Below, one piece after another: positions 1 through 7,227 of a stretch of 12,425 nt of DNA. The position numbers and the translations under genes were made by a program. Under the pieces are notes generated by a model. The model searched no databases. It saw only the letters and a list, made by a program, of their open reading frames with translations, and was not told the DNA's origin. Source of the stretch: JBLHGU01 sp047615875 (lineage in GTDB: Bacteria > Pseudomonadota > Gammaproteobacteria > Arenicellales > CAJQKF01); NCBI GenBank assembly GCA_047615875.1, contig JBLHGU010000143.1:1-12425 (forward strand). Reading direction: 5' to 3'. Each line of letters opens with the position of its first letter. Positions within the stretch are counted from its first letter, which is position 1.

Positions 1-2
1 GT

Positions 3-119
3 ATCGAAGGTTACTCTATATTAGAAACTAGGAGTGAGCATTTAATATCATCTGAACAATCTCGTCAGCGACTGTTGAATAGACTTAAAACTAACCACCT
101 AATTGAAAGGGGTAATTGA
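3..119 (+). CDS. 3' end of an unrecognised reading frame (partial)
   Basis: The frame is open from the window edge for 38 codons and ends in TGA at 117-119. The visible peptide is hydrophilic and ends in RLLNRLKTNHLIERGN. That tail faintly recalls the recognition helix and wing of winged-helix proteins, but it is too short to assign. The same frame contains the LysR-like stretch at 165-299 after two stops (117-119 and 162-164). The two could therefore be pieces of one decayed gene, or this may be the true end of an intact upstream gene. No function is proposed. Confidence 0.3.
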   Translation: MEGYSILETRSEHLISSEQSRQRLLNRLKTNHLIERGN

Positions 120-164
120 TCAGGCTTTAAAATATTCAATACTTACTATCAGAAAAAAGTATAG

Positions 165-299
165 TTGCAATCAAAAAGTCGCATTGTTTCCGAACGTCAT
201 GATGTGGATAATGTTTTGCAGCTAATTTCCATTGCATCTGGGGTTGGTTGTCTCTGTGGGAATTTCATATTTCCACCACACCCTGCCTGGAAAGATTAG
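165..299 (+). pseudogene. Possible remnant of a LysR-type regulator effector domain
   Basis: Between two in-frame stops (162-164 and 297-299) the plus strand encodes about 44 residues with no good start codon or ribosome binding site. The core, RIVSERHDVDNVLQLISIASGVGCL, has the pattern of the LysR substrate-binding domain (hydrophobic-V-x-E, about six residues, VLxLI, two or three residues, GVG, hydrophobic), where LysR proteins usually read LVAAGLGVALLP. No helix-turn-helix and no rest of the effector domain are visible in this frame. I infer a decayed fragment. Chance resemblance over such a short stretch is possible. Confidence 0.27.
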
Positions 300-420
300 A
301 GAATCGAGTCAATTTTGATTTTTTCTTAACGTTCCTAATGTTTATTGGAACCGCTTTCTATGTTGAATTCCCACTAGATGCCTTCGAATCATCCTTAGAG
401 AATGCACGGGAGCATTAACC
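300..420 (+). other. adk upstream region with a short reading frame
   Basis: This is the leader of adk. It contains an ATG-initiated frame of 26 codons (338-418) that stops two bases before the adk start, so in principle it could be a coupled leader peptide. The same frame is open further upstream (to before 245) without similarity I recognise. A -35-like TTGATT sits at 315-320 but has no convincing partner -10. GGGAG at 408-412 is the likely Shine-Dalgarno sequence of adk, eight bases before its ATG. Confidence 0.25.
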
Positions 421-1077
421 ATGCGCATTATATTGTTGGGCGGACCTGGGGCCGGTAAAGGTACCCAATCGGGATTTATTACTGAAAAATACTCAATCAC
501 CCAGATATCTACTGGAGATATGCTTAGAGGTCATATAGACGCCGGCACCAGGTTGGGAATTGCAGCAAAAAAACTGATGGACGCTGGCAACCTGGTCTCC
601 GACGACACCGTGATTGATATGGTTAAACAGCGCATAACCGAGCCAGATTGTATCGATGGTTATCTGTTTGATGGTTTTCCACGCACTATTCCCCAGGCGA
701 AGGCCCTTAAAGATGCTGGTATCGCAGTCGACGCAGTGGTTGAGATTGTTGTGGCGGATGATGAGATCATTCGCCGAATGAGTGGGCGCCGGGTACATAT
801 TTCCTCAGGTCGAACCTACCATGTGGTATTCAATCCCCCGGTTGTGGATGGTAAGGACAACATTACCGGTGAAGACCTGATACAACGCGACGACGATCAT
901 GAAGAAACTGTCAGAGCGCGTATACAGATTTATCATCAACAAACTAAACCTTTAGTCACTTTTTATAGGGATTATTCTAATAGTGGTGAAGTCGGCGCAC
1001 CAATATTTGTGCAAGTCGATGGTATGGGTACGTTGCATGAAATTCGCGAACGTATTTTTGACGGCATTTCCCGCTAG
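421..1077 (+). CDS. adk: Adenylate kinase
   Basis: Cytoplasmic enzyme catalysing ATP + AMP = 2 ADP, essential for adenine nucleotide balance. The 218-residue product has the full family layout. The P-loop GGPGAGKGTQ is at residues 7-16, the AMP-binding STGDMLR at 30-36 and DGFPRT at 84-89. The LID domain starts at GRRVH (122-126) and runs through the TGE/QRDDD block (149-159). The LID has no four-cysteine zinc site, so this is the long, non-zinc type usual in gammaproteobacteria. Length matches the usual 214-218. The start is set by ATG at 421 with GGGAG eight bases upstream. It is followed after 71 bp by a methyltransferase-like gene on the same strand. Confidence 0.98.
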   Translation: MRIILLGGPGAGKGTQSGFITEKYSITQISTGDMLRGHIDAGTRLGIAAKKLMDAGNLVSDDTVIDMVKQRITEPDCIDGYLFDGFPRTIPQAKALKDAGIAVDAVVEIVVADDEIIRRMSGRRVHISSGRTYHVVFNPPVVDGKDNITGEDLIQRDDDHEETVRARIQIYHQQTKPLVTFYRDYSNSGEVGAPIFVQVDGMGTLHEIRERIFDGISR

Positions 1078-1148
1078 TCTGACTGGGTTCTGTCTGTCTT
1101 ATGCTAAACTTACCTCTTTATCTGACTCTAATTTGACGGTGTATTTCT

Positions 1149-1799
1149 GTGGATATTGAACAAGCTCGCTTCAATATGATTGAGCAACAAATTCGGCCGT
1201 GGGACGTGCTGGATCCTGTAATTCTTGAAGTATTAGCAAGAATTCGCCGTGAGGACTTTGTCCCGCAGGGCTATAAAGAATTGGCCTTCGCAGATATTCA
1301 GATTCCCCTCGGCCACGACCAGGTGATGATGGAGCCCAAGTTGGAAGCGCGACTGGTACAGGAGCTAAATATTGAATCGGGCAACAGCGTGTTGGAGGTT
1401 GGTACCGGCAGCGGCTATGTCACCGCAATGCTGTCCTCTCTCGGAGCTCAGGTACTCAGCGTAGAAATTCATAAAAAATTGAGTTCCCTGGCCGAAGAAA
1501 GGTTATCCCATGGCAATATCGGGAACTACAAATTGGAGATTGGTGATGCCTCACAGGGTTACGGGGAAAAAAATCACTTTGACGCTATTTTAATTACCGG
1601 CTCCTTACCTTCAATACCACAGGCGTTTTTTGATGCGCTGAAGACAGGTGGTAGGCTGGTAGCTGTAGTTGGCACCAATCCTGTTATGGAAGCCATGCGT
1701 TATGAAAAAAACAATCGGGGTGTCTCGTCCATTTCATTGTTTGATACAGTTCTTCCACCATTGGAGAATGCAGTTAATCCCAGATCCTTTGTTTTCTAG
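1149..1799 (+). CDS. Protein-L-isoaspartate O-methyltransferase family protein (divergent)
   Basis: A 216-residue SAM-dependent methyltransferase with the PCMT fold. Motif I is VLEVGTGSGYVTA at residues 81-93, the ribose-binding acidic residue is E106 in SVEI, and GDA at 132-134 is the next SAM-contacting loop. The N-terminal half follows the family (MIEQQIRP, then DFVP near 36-39, then the IPLG loop). The block that in true isoaspartate repair enzymes reads GQTIS-P is replaced here by HDQVMMEP (56-63). Repair of isoaspartyl residues is therefore not assured. The start is a GTG at 1149 with only a weak ribosome site. An ATG at the tenth codon of this frame (MIEQQ) is an alternative start. The gene lies 59 bp before a tolC-family gene, so it may be co-transcribed with it. 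Confidence 0.85.
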   Translation: MDIEQARFNMIEQQIRPWDVLDPVILEVLARIRREDFVPQGYKELAFADIQIPLGHDQVMMEPKLEARLVQELNIESGNSVLEVGTGSGYVTAMLSSLGAQVLSVEIHKKLSSLAEERLSHGNIGNYKLEIGDASQGYGEKNHFDAILITGSLPSIPQAFFDALKTGGRLVAVVGTNPVMEAMRYEKNNRGVSSISLFDTVLPPLENAVNPRSFVF

Positions 1800-1858
1800 C
1801 AATAAGTCGCCTTTTGGCGTAACAATCAGGTCCTAATTGCCGGCCAGGCGGCGTAAAA

Positions 1859-3172
1859 ATGAAAAAATTCCTCGGGGTATTGGTTTCCAGCGCAAGTCTG
1901 ATTTCGACGGCCTATGCAGCTGATCTATTACAGGTATACCAACAAGCTGAAATAAATGATGCGCGTTTTCTGGCAGCATATCATCAGCGTAGTATCAGTA
2001 CTTTGCAGCCTGCCCTGGCAAAGTCTGCGCGAGATTTCAATGTATCTTTTAGTGCTAATCTCGATGCCCAGCGCGATTCAATTAGCGGTGGCGGCAACAA
2101 CAATTCAGATTCCTATATCAGTGAACGCCTGACAGTAAGCGTCAGTAAAACCTTATATGGCAAGCAAAGCGCCCTTGCCGTAGATCAAGCCAGTTTACAG
2201 GATCAACAGGCAGAACTGGTACTGCTGGCAAATAGGCAAAACTTAATCTTAAGAGTTGCAAACGCCTACTTTCTGCTGCTGGGAGCTCAGGACAATCTGG
2301 AGCTTGCCACCAGCGAAAAAATTGCAATCAAACGCCAGTTAGAATTGGCCGATGAACGACTGAATGTAGGTATAGGAACCCAGACAGATTTGTTTGACGC
2401 CAAAGCACGTTTTCAGATTGCAGAGGCAAATGAGATCGACGCCGGTAACCTGATAGAAGATGCGAGACAGAATCTGATTCAGATTATTGCCAGCGATCCA
2501 GGCGATATTAGCAAACTCGCAGAAACTGCCCCACTGGATTTGCCCATGCCTGATTCTGCGGAAATCTGGGTAGCTAATGCTATGGAGAATAACCCTAGTG
2601 TATTGGCACAGACTTTAGGGTTTTCTATTGCACAGTTAGAGGTCGAAAGTCAGCTGGCTCTTCGAAGTCCTACACTTAGCTTAACTGCTAGCCAGAGTTT
2701 TTCTCACACAGGAGGCAGTGCTTTAACCAATACCAGCTCAAGTCGGGACGGAAGTGCTGTAGGTGTACAATTGTCGATGCCAATTTATTTGGGTGGCGCG
2801 ATTTCTATTCGAATAGAGCAGGCTGGTTTGAACGCCAACGTACAGGAACAGAATTTAATCGAGGTTAAACGCCAGATAACTCGTAATGTCCGAAATGTAT
2901 TCAATGACGTTGTATCGGGAATTAAGCGGGTTAATGCACTAAAACAGGCTGTTGTAGCAGGTGAAAGTGCGGTGGAGGCAAAAAACGAAGGTTTTGCGGC
3001 TGGGCTTATTACCAACCTGGATGTTCTCGATGCACAACGAGATTTGTACCAGGCCCAACGCAATTATTTACGCGCCCGATACGATTTTATTCTTGCAGTA
3101 TTAAGTCTGGAAGAGTCCTCAGGAATGCTTGACACTGATGATGTCCGACACGTTAATAGCTGGCTAGAGTAG
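1859..3172 (+). CDS. tolC: TolC family outer membrane efflux channel
   Basis: A 437-residue outer membrane channel-tunnel protein of the kind that partners inner-membrane pumps and periplasmic adaptors for drug efflux or type I secretion. A Sec signal peptide covers residues 1-20, with likely cleavage after AYA. The mature part shows the two repeated halves typical of outer membrane efflux proteins. The repeat motifs are GIGTQTDLFDAKARF (171-185) and AGLITNLDVLDAQRDL (381-396), each followed by a long helix, and strand-type MPIYLGG lies at 307-313. Length is close to TolC/PrtF-type proteins. AGGCGG at 1846-1851, seven bases before ATG, supports the start. No pump or adaptor gene is in the window. 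Its stop codon abuts the sfsA stop on the other strand. Confidence 0.93.
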   Translation: MKKFLGVLVSSASLISTAYAADLLQVYQQAEINDARFLAAYHQRSISTLQPALAKSARDFNVSFSANLDAQRDSISGGGNNNSDSYISERLTVSVSKTLYGKQSALAVDQASLQDQQAELVLLANRQNLILRVANAYFLLLGAQDNLELATSEKIAIKRQLELADERLNVGIGTQTDLFDAKARFQIAEANEIDAGNLIEDARQNLIQIIASDPGDISKLAETAPLDLPMPDSAEIWVANAMENNPSVLAQTLGFSIAQLEVESQLALRSPTLSLTASQSFSHTGGSALTNTSSSRDGSAVGVQLSMPIYLGGAISIRIEQAGLNANVQEQNLIEVKRQITRNVRNVFNDVVSGIKRVNALKQAVVAGESAVEAKNEGFAAGLITNLDVLDAQRDLYQAQRNYLRARYDFILAVLSLEESSGMLDTDDVRHVNSWLE

Positions 3173-3895
3173 CTAAGGTAGCGTTACCCCAGGCTCCCAT
3201 AATACTCCGCCTGTAACTTCGATTGAATCTGGCAAATGTTGAACTCGCGCTACAATCACCTTTACCCCTGCCATCATCACTTCGAATAACCGCTCGGAGT
3301 AGGTTGGATCTATTTCCTTTGCCGGTTCGAATTGAGTTGCTTCAGGCCGATTAGCGGCAAAGAGAATATAGGCATCGTGACCCATCTCCACAGCAATTTT
3401 TAACAGGTCTAAATGCTTGCGACCACGCTCAGTTACTGCATCGGGAAACTTTAGCAGCCCGCCATCATAAAGAGTTGTATTTTTGATCTCCACATAGGCG
3501 ATCTCTCCGCCATTTGCTTCCAGCTTTATATCGAAACGGGACTTTGGGTGTCCTTCGATGTTGAAAGCAGGCTCGCGACTGAGTTTAGCGTAACCGTTCA
3601 AGGCTGCTATACGCTGATTTTCAATACCTTCAGCTATGATGCCATTCACGGCATTGGTATTCACACCAACCCAGCCCTGACCCATATCAACTCGTTCCAG
3701 GGTCCACTTGAGCTTACGCTTGGGATTGTCATGGAAGGTAATCTGACAGGGTGCGCCTGGCTCCCAACATCCTTTCATCGAGCCGGTATTGGGACAGTGG
3801 GCGATAACTATTTCACCGGTTTCGAGTTCAACATCCGCAAAAAATCGTTTGTATCGCTTTAGGATACGGCCGCTACTTAAGTTTTCCAGCTTCAT
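3173..3895 (-). CDS. sfsA: SfsA family DNA/RNA nuclease (sugar fermentation stimulation protein)
   Basis: A 240-residue protein matching SfsA along its whole length. The N-terminal OB-like part contains CPNTGSM at residues 34-40. The C-terminal part has SRFD (119-122), VEIKN (135-139) and FPDAVTERG (150-158). D122, E136 and K138 fit the PD-(D/E)XK nuclease arrangement that underlies the nuclease assignment. SfsA was first named for an effect on maltose metabolism in E. coli, and its physiological role is still unsettled. Its ATG overlaps the TGA of the upstream hydratase-like gene by four bases (ATGA, 3892-3895), so translation is probably coupled. It is the last gene of the minus-strand cluster and converges with the tolC-family gene without any gap. 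Confidence 0.95.
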   Translation of the reverse strand: MKLENLSSGRILKRYKRFFADVELETGEIVIAHCPNTGSMKGCWEPGAPCQITFHDNPKRKLKWTLERVDMGQGWVGVNTNAVNGIIAEGIENQRIAALNGYAKLSREPAFNIEGHPKSRFDIKLEANGGEIAYVEIKNTTLYDGGLLKFPDAVTERGRKHLDLLKIAVEMGHDAYILFAANRPEATQFEPAKEIDPTYSERLFEVMMAGVKVIVARVQHLPDSIEVTGGVLWEPGVTLP

Positions 3896-4761
3896 CTAAC
3901 ACCAATATTAATAGTAACTGGTTGCTGGGCCAAACCTGAGTACACAGCTTTCACCCGCTTTAATCCTGCCAGTGGCATGGGTCTTGTCATACCACCTAGG
4001 GATAGCAGGTCACCTGGCTTAAGTGTTATACCCTGCCGTTTTAAAGAATCTCGTAACCAGAGTGCTGCTGTGAGAGGATGACCCATGAGAGCCTGTCCTT
4101 TGCCAACCCCAATCTCCTCATCTAGCTCGTTTTTCATGACCACTGTGAATGACGCCAGGCGTTCTATTGCGTCGTCCAGATCAGCCAGATCAACAGGTGA
4201 ACCCATCACGCCGTAACGACTGCCGACATTTATAGAAACAATACTTGCCCCAGACAAAGGCACATCTTTGCCGAACATAATATCTGGTATTTCCAGAAAC
4301 GGAATTACCTGGCTTAAACCGGCCAGCGCTTGTGGATGATTAGTTGCCTTATTAAAGGTCTCATCCTTAACCCGAACCAGTAGATCGGCTTCTAGTAGTA
4401 ATCTGACACCAGTGCTGGAGTCAATGGTCGATCCGGTAGACGTAAACATATTCTCAAAAAATACCCCGGTAACAGGCTCTGATACTGAAAACTGTTGCTG
4501 CGCGGCCCTGGAAGTAAGGCCAGCCTTATAACCAACCACATCGCCATATTCTGGCCTTAGTGTTAGAACCAATAAACGTTGTACTTCTTCGGCCTGCTGC
4601 AGGGTTAATTCTGCTGGCGTGGTAATTGGCTTTAACTGGGTATAGGCGTTTACGGCGTCGGCCAGTGCCTGTTGTTGATTACCATGACTGGCGGAAATAA
4701 CCAGTAACGAACAGAAGCCCAGTAACCAGAGGACTTTTAAGTTTAGTCGACATGCTGGCAT
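3892..4761 (-). CDS. Exported 2-keto-4-pentenoate hydratase-like protein (FAH superfamily)
   Basis: The 289-residue product resembles MhpD-type hydratases, which add water to 2-hydroxypenta-2,4-dienoate using a divalent metal. Recognisable parts are VGYKAGLTS (76-84), metal-ligand candidates E124 and D126 in LLLEADLLV and E157 in VIPFLEIPD, then ALMGHPLTAALWL (224-236) and the GDLLSLGGMT turn (250-259). An N-terminal extension (about residues 1-28) has basic residues, a hydrophobic core and an Ala/Ser/Gly-rich end, as in a Sec signal peptide. Its cysteine (C17) is not in a good lipobox. The protein is therefore predicted to be periplasmic, unlike the cytoplasmic catabolic enzymes. No aromatic-degradation genes are nearby. 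The start lies one base after the TAA of the phosphatase gene, and sfsA overlaps the other end. Confidence 0.82.
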   Translation of the reverse strand: MPACRLNLKVLWLLGFCSLLVISASHGNQQQALADAVNAYTQLKPITTPAELTLQQAEEVQRLLVLTLRPEYGDVVGYKAGLTSRAAQQQFSVSEPVTGVFFENMFTSTGSTIDSSTGVRLLLEADLLVRVKDETFNKATNHPQALAGLSQVIPFLEIPDIMFGKDVPLSGASIVSINVGSRYGVMGSPVDLADLDDAIERLASFTVVMKNELDEEIGVGKGQALMGHPLTAALWLRDSLKRQGITLKPGDLLSLGGMTRPMPLAGLKRVKAVYSGLAQQPVTINIGVR

Positions 4762-4762
4762 T

Positions 4763-5242
4763 TTAGGGCGCAGTTTTTAGCAGGGTTTGCTCGAATACCC
4801 GTTCCAGCACATCCACAAAAGGTGAACACTTACGTTGTGTCGTGACCTCCTTGACAGCTTCGGCTAAAGACACGCCATCGGATTGAATAATGTATGAAAT
4901 AACAGTTGCTGGAGCACGTTCTATACCAGCCGTACAGTGTACATAGACCGTGTGGCCCACTGCCATCATCTGATCGAGTAAATCACCGGAGTCGCGTACT
5001 TTCCTTTCAAGATCATCACGATCAAAATCAATGATTGGTGTGCGCATCAAGGCAATATTTTGACTCTGAAAGCCAACCTGAACTTCATCCCATGCAACTC
5101 CGTGTTTCACGAAGTCATCATCTGTTTGCAGGTTCAAGACGCCGGTAATGCCCAATGCTTCCGCCATTCGGTCAACATCAGTACGACTCCTCGGGCAGGA
5201 ACCAATAAATAATTTGGGTCGAATAAGATCAAAATTGATCAT
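4763..5242 (-). CDS. Dual-specificity phosphatase resembling plant glucan phosphatases (SEX4/LSF2 type)
   Basis: A 159-residue cysteine phosphatase of the PTP/DSP fold without a signal peptide. The signature HCTAGIERAP (102-111) supplies the nucleophile C103 and phosphate-binding R109. D72 or D74 in IIDFD is the probable general acid. Several blocks recall the DSP domain of SEX4 and LSF2: IGSCPRS near the start (13-19), VLNLQTDDD (35-43), the DFD followed by DL, HCTAG-x-x-RAP, and the late QRKCSP (136-141). These eukaryotic enzymes dephosphorylate starch-type glucan. The carbohydrate-binding module of SEX4 is absent. One signature position usually glycine in that group is glutamate here (E108). 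Substrate is unknown; protein, lipid or RNA 5' phosphate targets remain possible. It sits 30 bp after the Omp85 gene and one base before the hydratase-like gene. No clear Shine-Dalgarno sequence is visible. Confidence 0.82.
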   Translation of the reverse strand: MINFDLIRPKLFIGSCPRSRTDVDRMAEALGITGVLNLQTDDDFVKHGVAWDEVQVGFQSQNIALMRTPIIDFDRDDLERKVRDSGDLLDQMMAVGHTVYVHCTAGIERAPATVISYIIQSDGVSLAEAVKEVTTQRKCSPFVDVLERVFEQTLLKTAP

Positions 5243-5272
5243 AGAGAAATAGCCGATTGCCGGACGGGAAAG

Positions 5273-6544
5273 TCAGAAGGATGTTTCGGTACTACCGTAC
5301 ACCTTGGTATCTTCATCATCGATACCATAGGCAAAATCCAGCCTGAGGTCGGTCTTAACGAAGGAACGGAGTTTGTAAAGTATACCGAAGCCTACGCCAA
5401 CAACCAGGTCCGAAGAGTCGAAATCAGCACTTTCTTCAAAAGTACCGCCGATATCCATGAATAATGTGCCGCGCAAAGTATTGTGACCAAATATTGGCGT
5501 AAGAAATTCCAAATTCGCAATCATCAGACTCTCACCTTCTTGACTTTCTCTTTCATAGCCACGAATTGTGCTATTGCCACCCAAACTATAACTGGGGTCA
5601 CCAAAAACCGAGCCAGACGATGTCTGATAGCGGAATTGATAGTTAAAATTGGTATGAGGGCGAAATTTAAGCGGCTTATAGCGTCGATAAAATGCACTAT
5701 GTCGTACATAACTGACATCAGAACCCAATGCGTCTGACGACAGGTGCAGGTTATAGCCTAAATGACGACCACTGCGACTATACAAAAGGTCATGTATCTG
5801 GCGAAATTCGAAACCCAAAGTGGTCTCGACGATTACTGCATCAAAAAATAAATCGGGATCTCCATCTAGATATTCGTTTTCATAATCTTTGTACTTTAAA
5901 TCAGCCCGGGCTAACCAACCCTGGCTGGGGCCACGCTGCCCTAACCATCGAGATACGTTAACTCGAAAGGAATTTAAGGATTGTTGAAATCTACCCTCTC
6001 TACCATCCCGTTCCTCGTCTATTTCGATATCTTCAGAACGCACATCAAAGGACACATCAAACTGTGTTCCCCATATTCTTGGCAATCGATAACGGAGTCG
6101 TATGCGATCTTCACTCTGAATATCGGAATTTCTTAAATCCTTGCGCCGAACACCCAGGTCAAGTCGTCGATTACGACCACCAAGATTGTCAAACCTTACT
6201 CGTGCGCCATAGGATAAATCGCCATCGCCACTGCGACTTAAGCGAGGTAAGACCAGCACGTAGTGTTTCTCAGATACTGTAATCAGCACTGTGTAGCCGC
6301 CATCTGCCTGAGCTACTTTCTGCGCCTTTACCTGTTTGAATAAACCCAGGTCCATAATAGCCTGTCGGCCGTGATCGATCTGGGTTTCAGTAACAGTATC
6401 CCCCTCTACAAAGGTCAGTTCTTGCAACAACGTCTCAGCAAGCGTCGTTTCATTGCCTTTAAAAACTATAGCGTCAACCCGTAAGTCTTCTGCCCACGAG
6501 GCGATACAGATCGATAAAAGCAAAAGAAAACCCAGAACCCTCAT
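5273..6544 (-). CDS. Omp85-family outer membrane protein with a single POTRA domain (BamA/TamA-like)
   Basis: A 423-residue outer membrane beta-barrel protein. The signal peptide covers residues 1-18 (cleavage after SWA). One POTRA-like domain follows at about 21-93, with the usual pattern (VDAIVFKGN, later QAIMDLGLFKQV, then YTVLITVSEK). The rest is a 16-strand-type barrel. The Omp85 hallmark IRGYE lies in GGNSTIRGYE (322-331), and the protein ends in phenylalanine (F423), the usual signal for assembly by the BAM machinery. BamA has five POTRA domains and TamA three, so this is neither in the strict sense. It could be a patatin-less or accessory translocase/insertase. It is 50 bp downstream of an IalB-family gene and 30 bp upstream of the phosphatase gene, so the products may be co-expressed. 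Confidence 0.88.
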   Translation of the reverse strand: MRVLGFLLLLSICIASWAEDLRVDAIVFKGNETTLAETLLQELTFVEGDTVTETQIDHGRQAIMDLGLFKQVKAQKVAQADGGYTVLITVSEKHYVLVLPRLSRSGDGDLSYGARVRFDNLGGRNRRLDLGVRRKDLRNSDIQSEDRIRLRYRLPRIWGTQFDVSFDVRSEDIEIDEERDGREGRFQQSLNSFRVNVSRWLGQRGPSQGWLARADLKYKDYENEYLDGDPDLFFDAVIVETTLGFEFRQIHDLLYSRSGRHLGYNLHLSSDALGSDVSYVRHSAFYRRYKPLKFRPHTNFNYQFRYQTSSGSVFGDPSYSLGGNSTIRGYERESQEGESLMIANLEFLTPIFGHNTLRGTLFMDIGGTFEESADFDSSDLVVGVGFGILYKLRSFVKTDLRLDFAYGIDDEDTKVYGSTETSF

Positions 6545-6594
6545 TTCTTACTTACCCTGTTTTTTAGTTTTTGAACACAAAGGGAGTATTCTAG

Positions 6595-7071
6595 CTAATT
6601 GTTCAACTGTTGTAATGCCGATGTGAAGCCGTTCAGGCTTACTTTAAATTGATTTTCCCTTCTAGTGCCATCTAAATAAGACACATTTAACCAACGCCCT
6701 TGCTGAAATAATCGCTCAAACCTTTCACTCATTCGGTAGTAAGCATGGCACCCATCAATATTGCAATATGCAACAATGGCCTTGTAGGCTTCGGTTTTAT
6801 CGATTTGCATAATAATTCCTGCTGGCAGGTAAATACCCAAAGGTGCGCTAACCAGTATTAGCGGAAGGTCACCTTCCAAAGGATAACCTGCGGCAATCTG
6901 AAACAATTTTTTGCCACTTTTTTTCAATTTTAGTGTTTGGCTAATATAGCATTTACCTTTAAAAGCACCTCGGTCCTCACATATTCTAGCCCAGTCCTCG
7001 CTAATATCCTGTGATTGTACAGGAGCTGATATTAATACTGTGTTAAGCAAGAGTAGGAATAATAGACGCAT
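6595..7071 (-). CDS. Invasion-associated locus B (IalB) family periplasmic protein
   Basis: A 158-residue secreted protein. Residues 1-20 form a Sec signal peptide ending near VQS. The mature part follows the IalB pattern: an early tryptophan and cysteine (W27, C31), a second cysteine at C41, then SAPLGIYLPAGIIMQID (75-91), where hydrophobic-PLG-hydrophobic-L-x-x-G is the family core, a C103/C108 pair in YCNIDGCHA, and a terminal SLNGFTSAL (145-153). The four cysteines probably form two disulfides. IalB was named from Bartonella, where it is linked to erythrocyte entry, but the family is widespread in non-pathogens and its biochemical role is unknown. This is the first gene of the minus-strand cluster. 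No good Shine-Dalgarno sequence precedes the ATG. Confidence 0.8.
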   Translation of the reverse strand: MRLLFLLLLNTVLISAPVQSQDISEDWARICEDRGAFKGKCYISQTLKLKKSGKKLFQIAAGYPLEGDLPLILVSAPLGIYLPAGIIMQIDKTEAYKAIVAYCNIDGCHAYYRMSERFERLFQQGRWLNVSYLDGTRRENQFKVSLNGFTSALQQLNN

Positions 7072-7227
7072 GGTAAAATGGGTTAGTTTAGATAACTGCT
7101 ATTATGCTACCAGTGTTTGGTAAAGCAGGAAATGGCCAAGCTGCAATGTGTAGCATTATCAAGCAGTGTATCTGCTGGTTAGTACCGTTATAATGTCTTT
7201 GAATCAATAAACTTTTTGGAATGCGTC
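7072..7227. promoter_or_regulatory. Divergent promoter region between the ialB-type cluster and mlaA
   Basis: This gap separates two oppositely transcribed units and must carry both promoters. On the plus strand TATAAT at 7189-7194 is a perfect -10, which would put the transcript start near 7201, about 27 bases before the mlaA ATG. The matching -35 is poor, so an activator may help. On the minus strand CATAAT (7106-7101) is the best -10 for the cluster, with a weak -35. No coding frame is supported here. Confidence 0.5.

Noticed and set aside
203..211. Perfect DnaA box (TGTGGATAA, reverse complement of TTATCCACA)
   Set aside because: It is isolated, with no cluster of boxes, AT-rich unwinding element or neighbouring dnaA. 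A single copy is too likely to be chance to call an origin.
1100..1110. TATGCTAAACT as an extended -10 before the methyltransferase-like gene
   Set aside because: The -10 is plausible, but no -35 sits at a normal distance and the gene may be transcribed from the adk promoter.
1801..1825. Small hairpin CGCC-TTTT-GGCG after the methyltransferase-like gene
   Set aside because: The stem is only about four to six pairs and is not followed by a T-run, so it is not a convincing terminator.
5483..6282. Plus-strand frames opposite the Omp85 gene
   Set aside because: They are antisense shadows of a gene with clear signal peptide, POTRA and barrel motifs, and their peptides show no family pattern.
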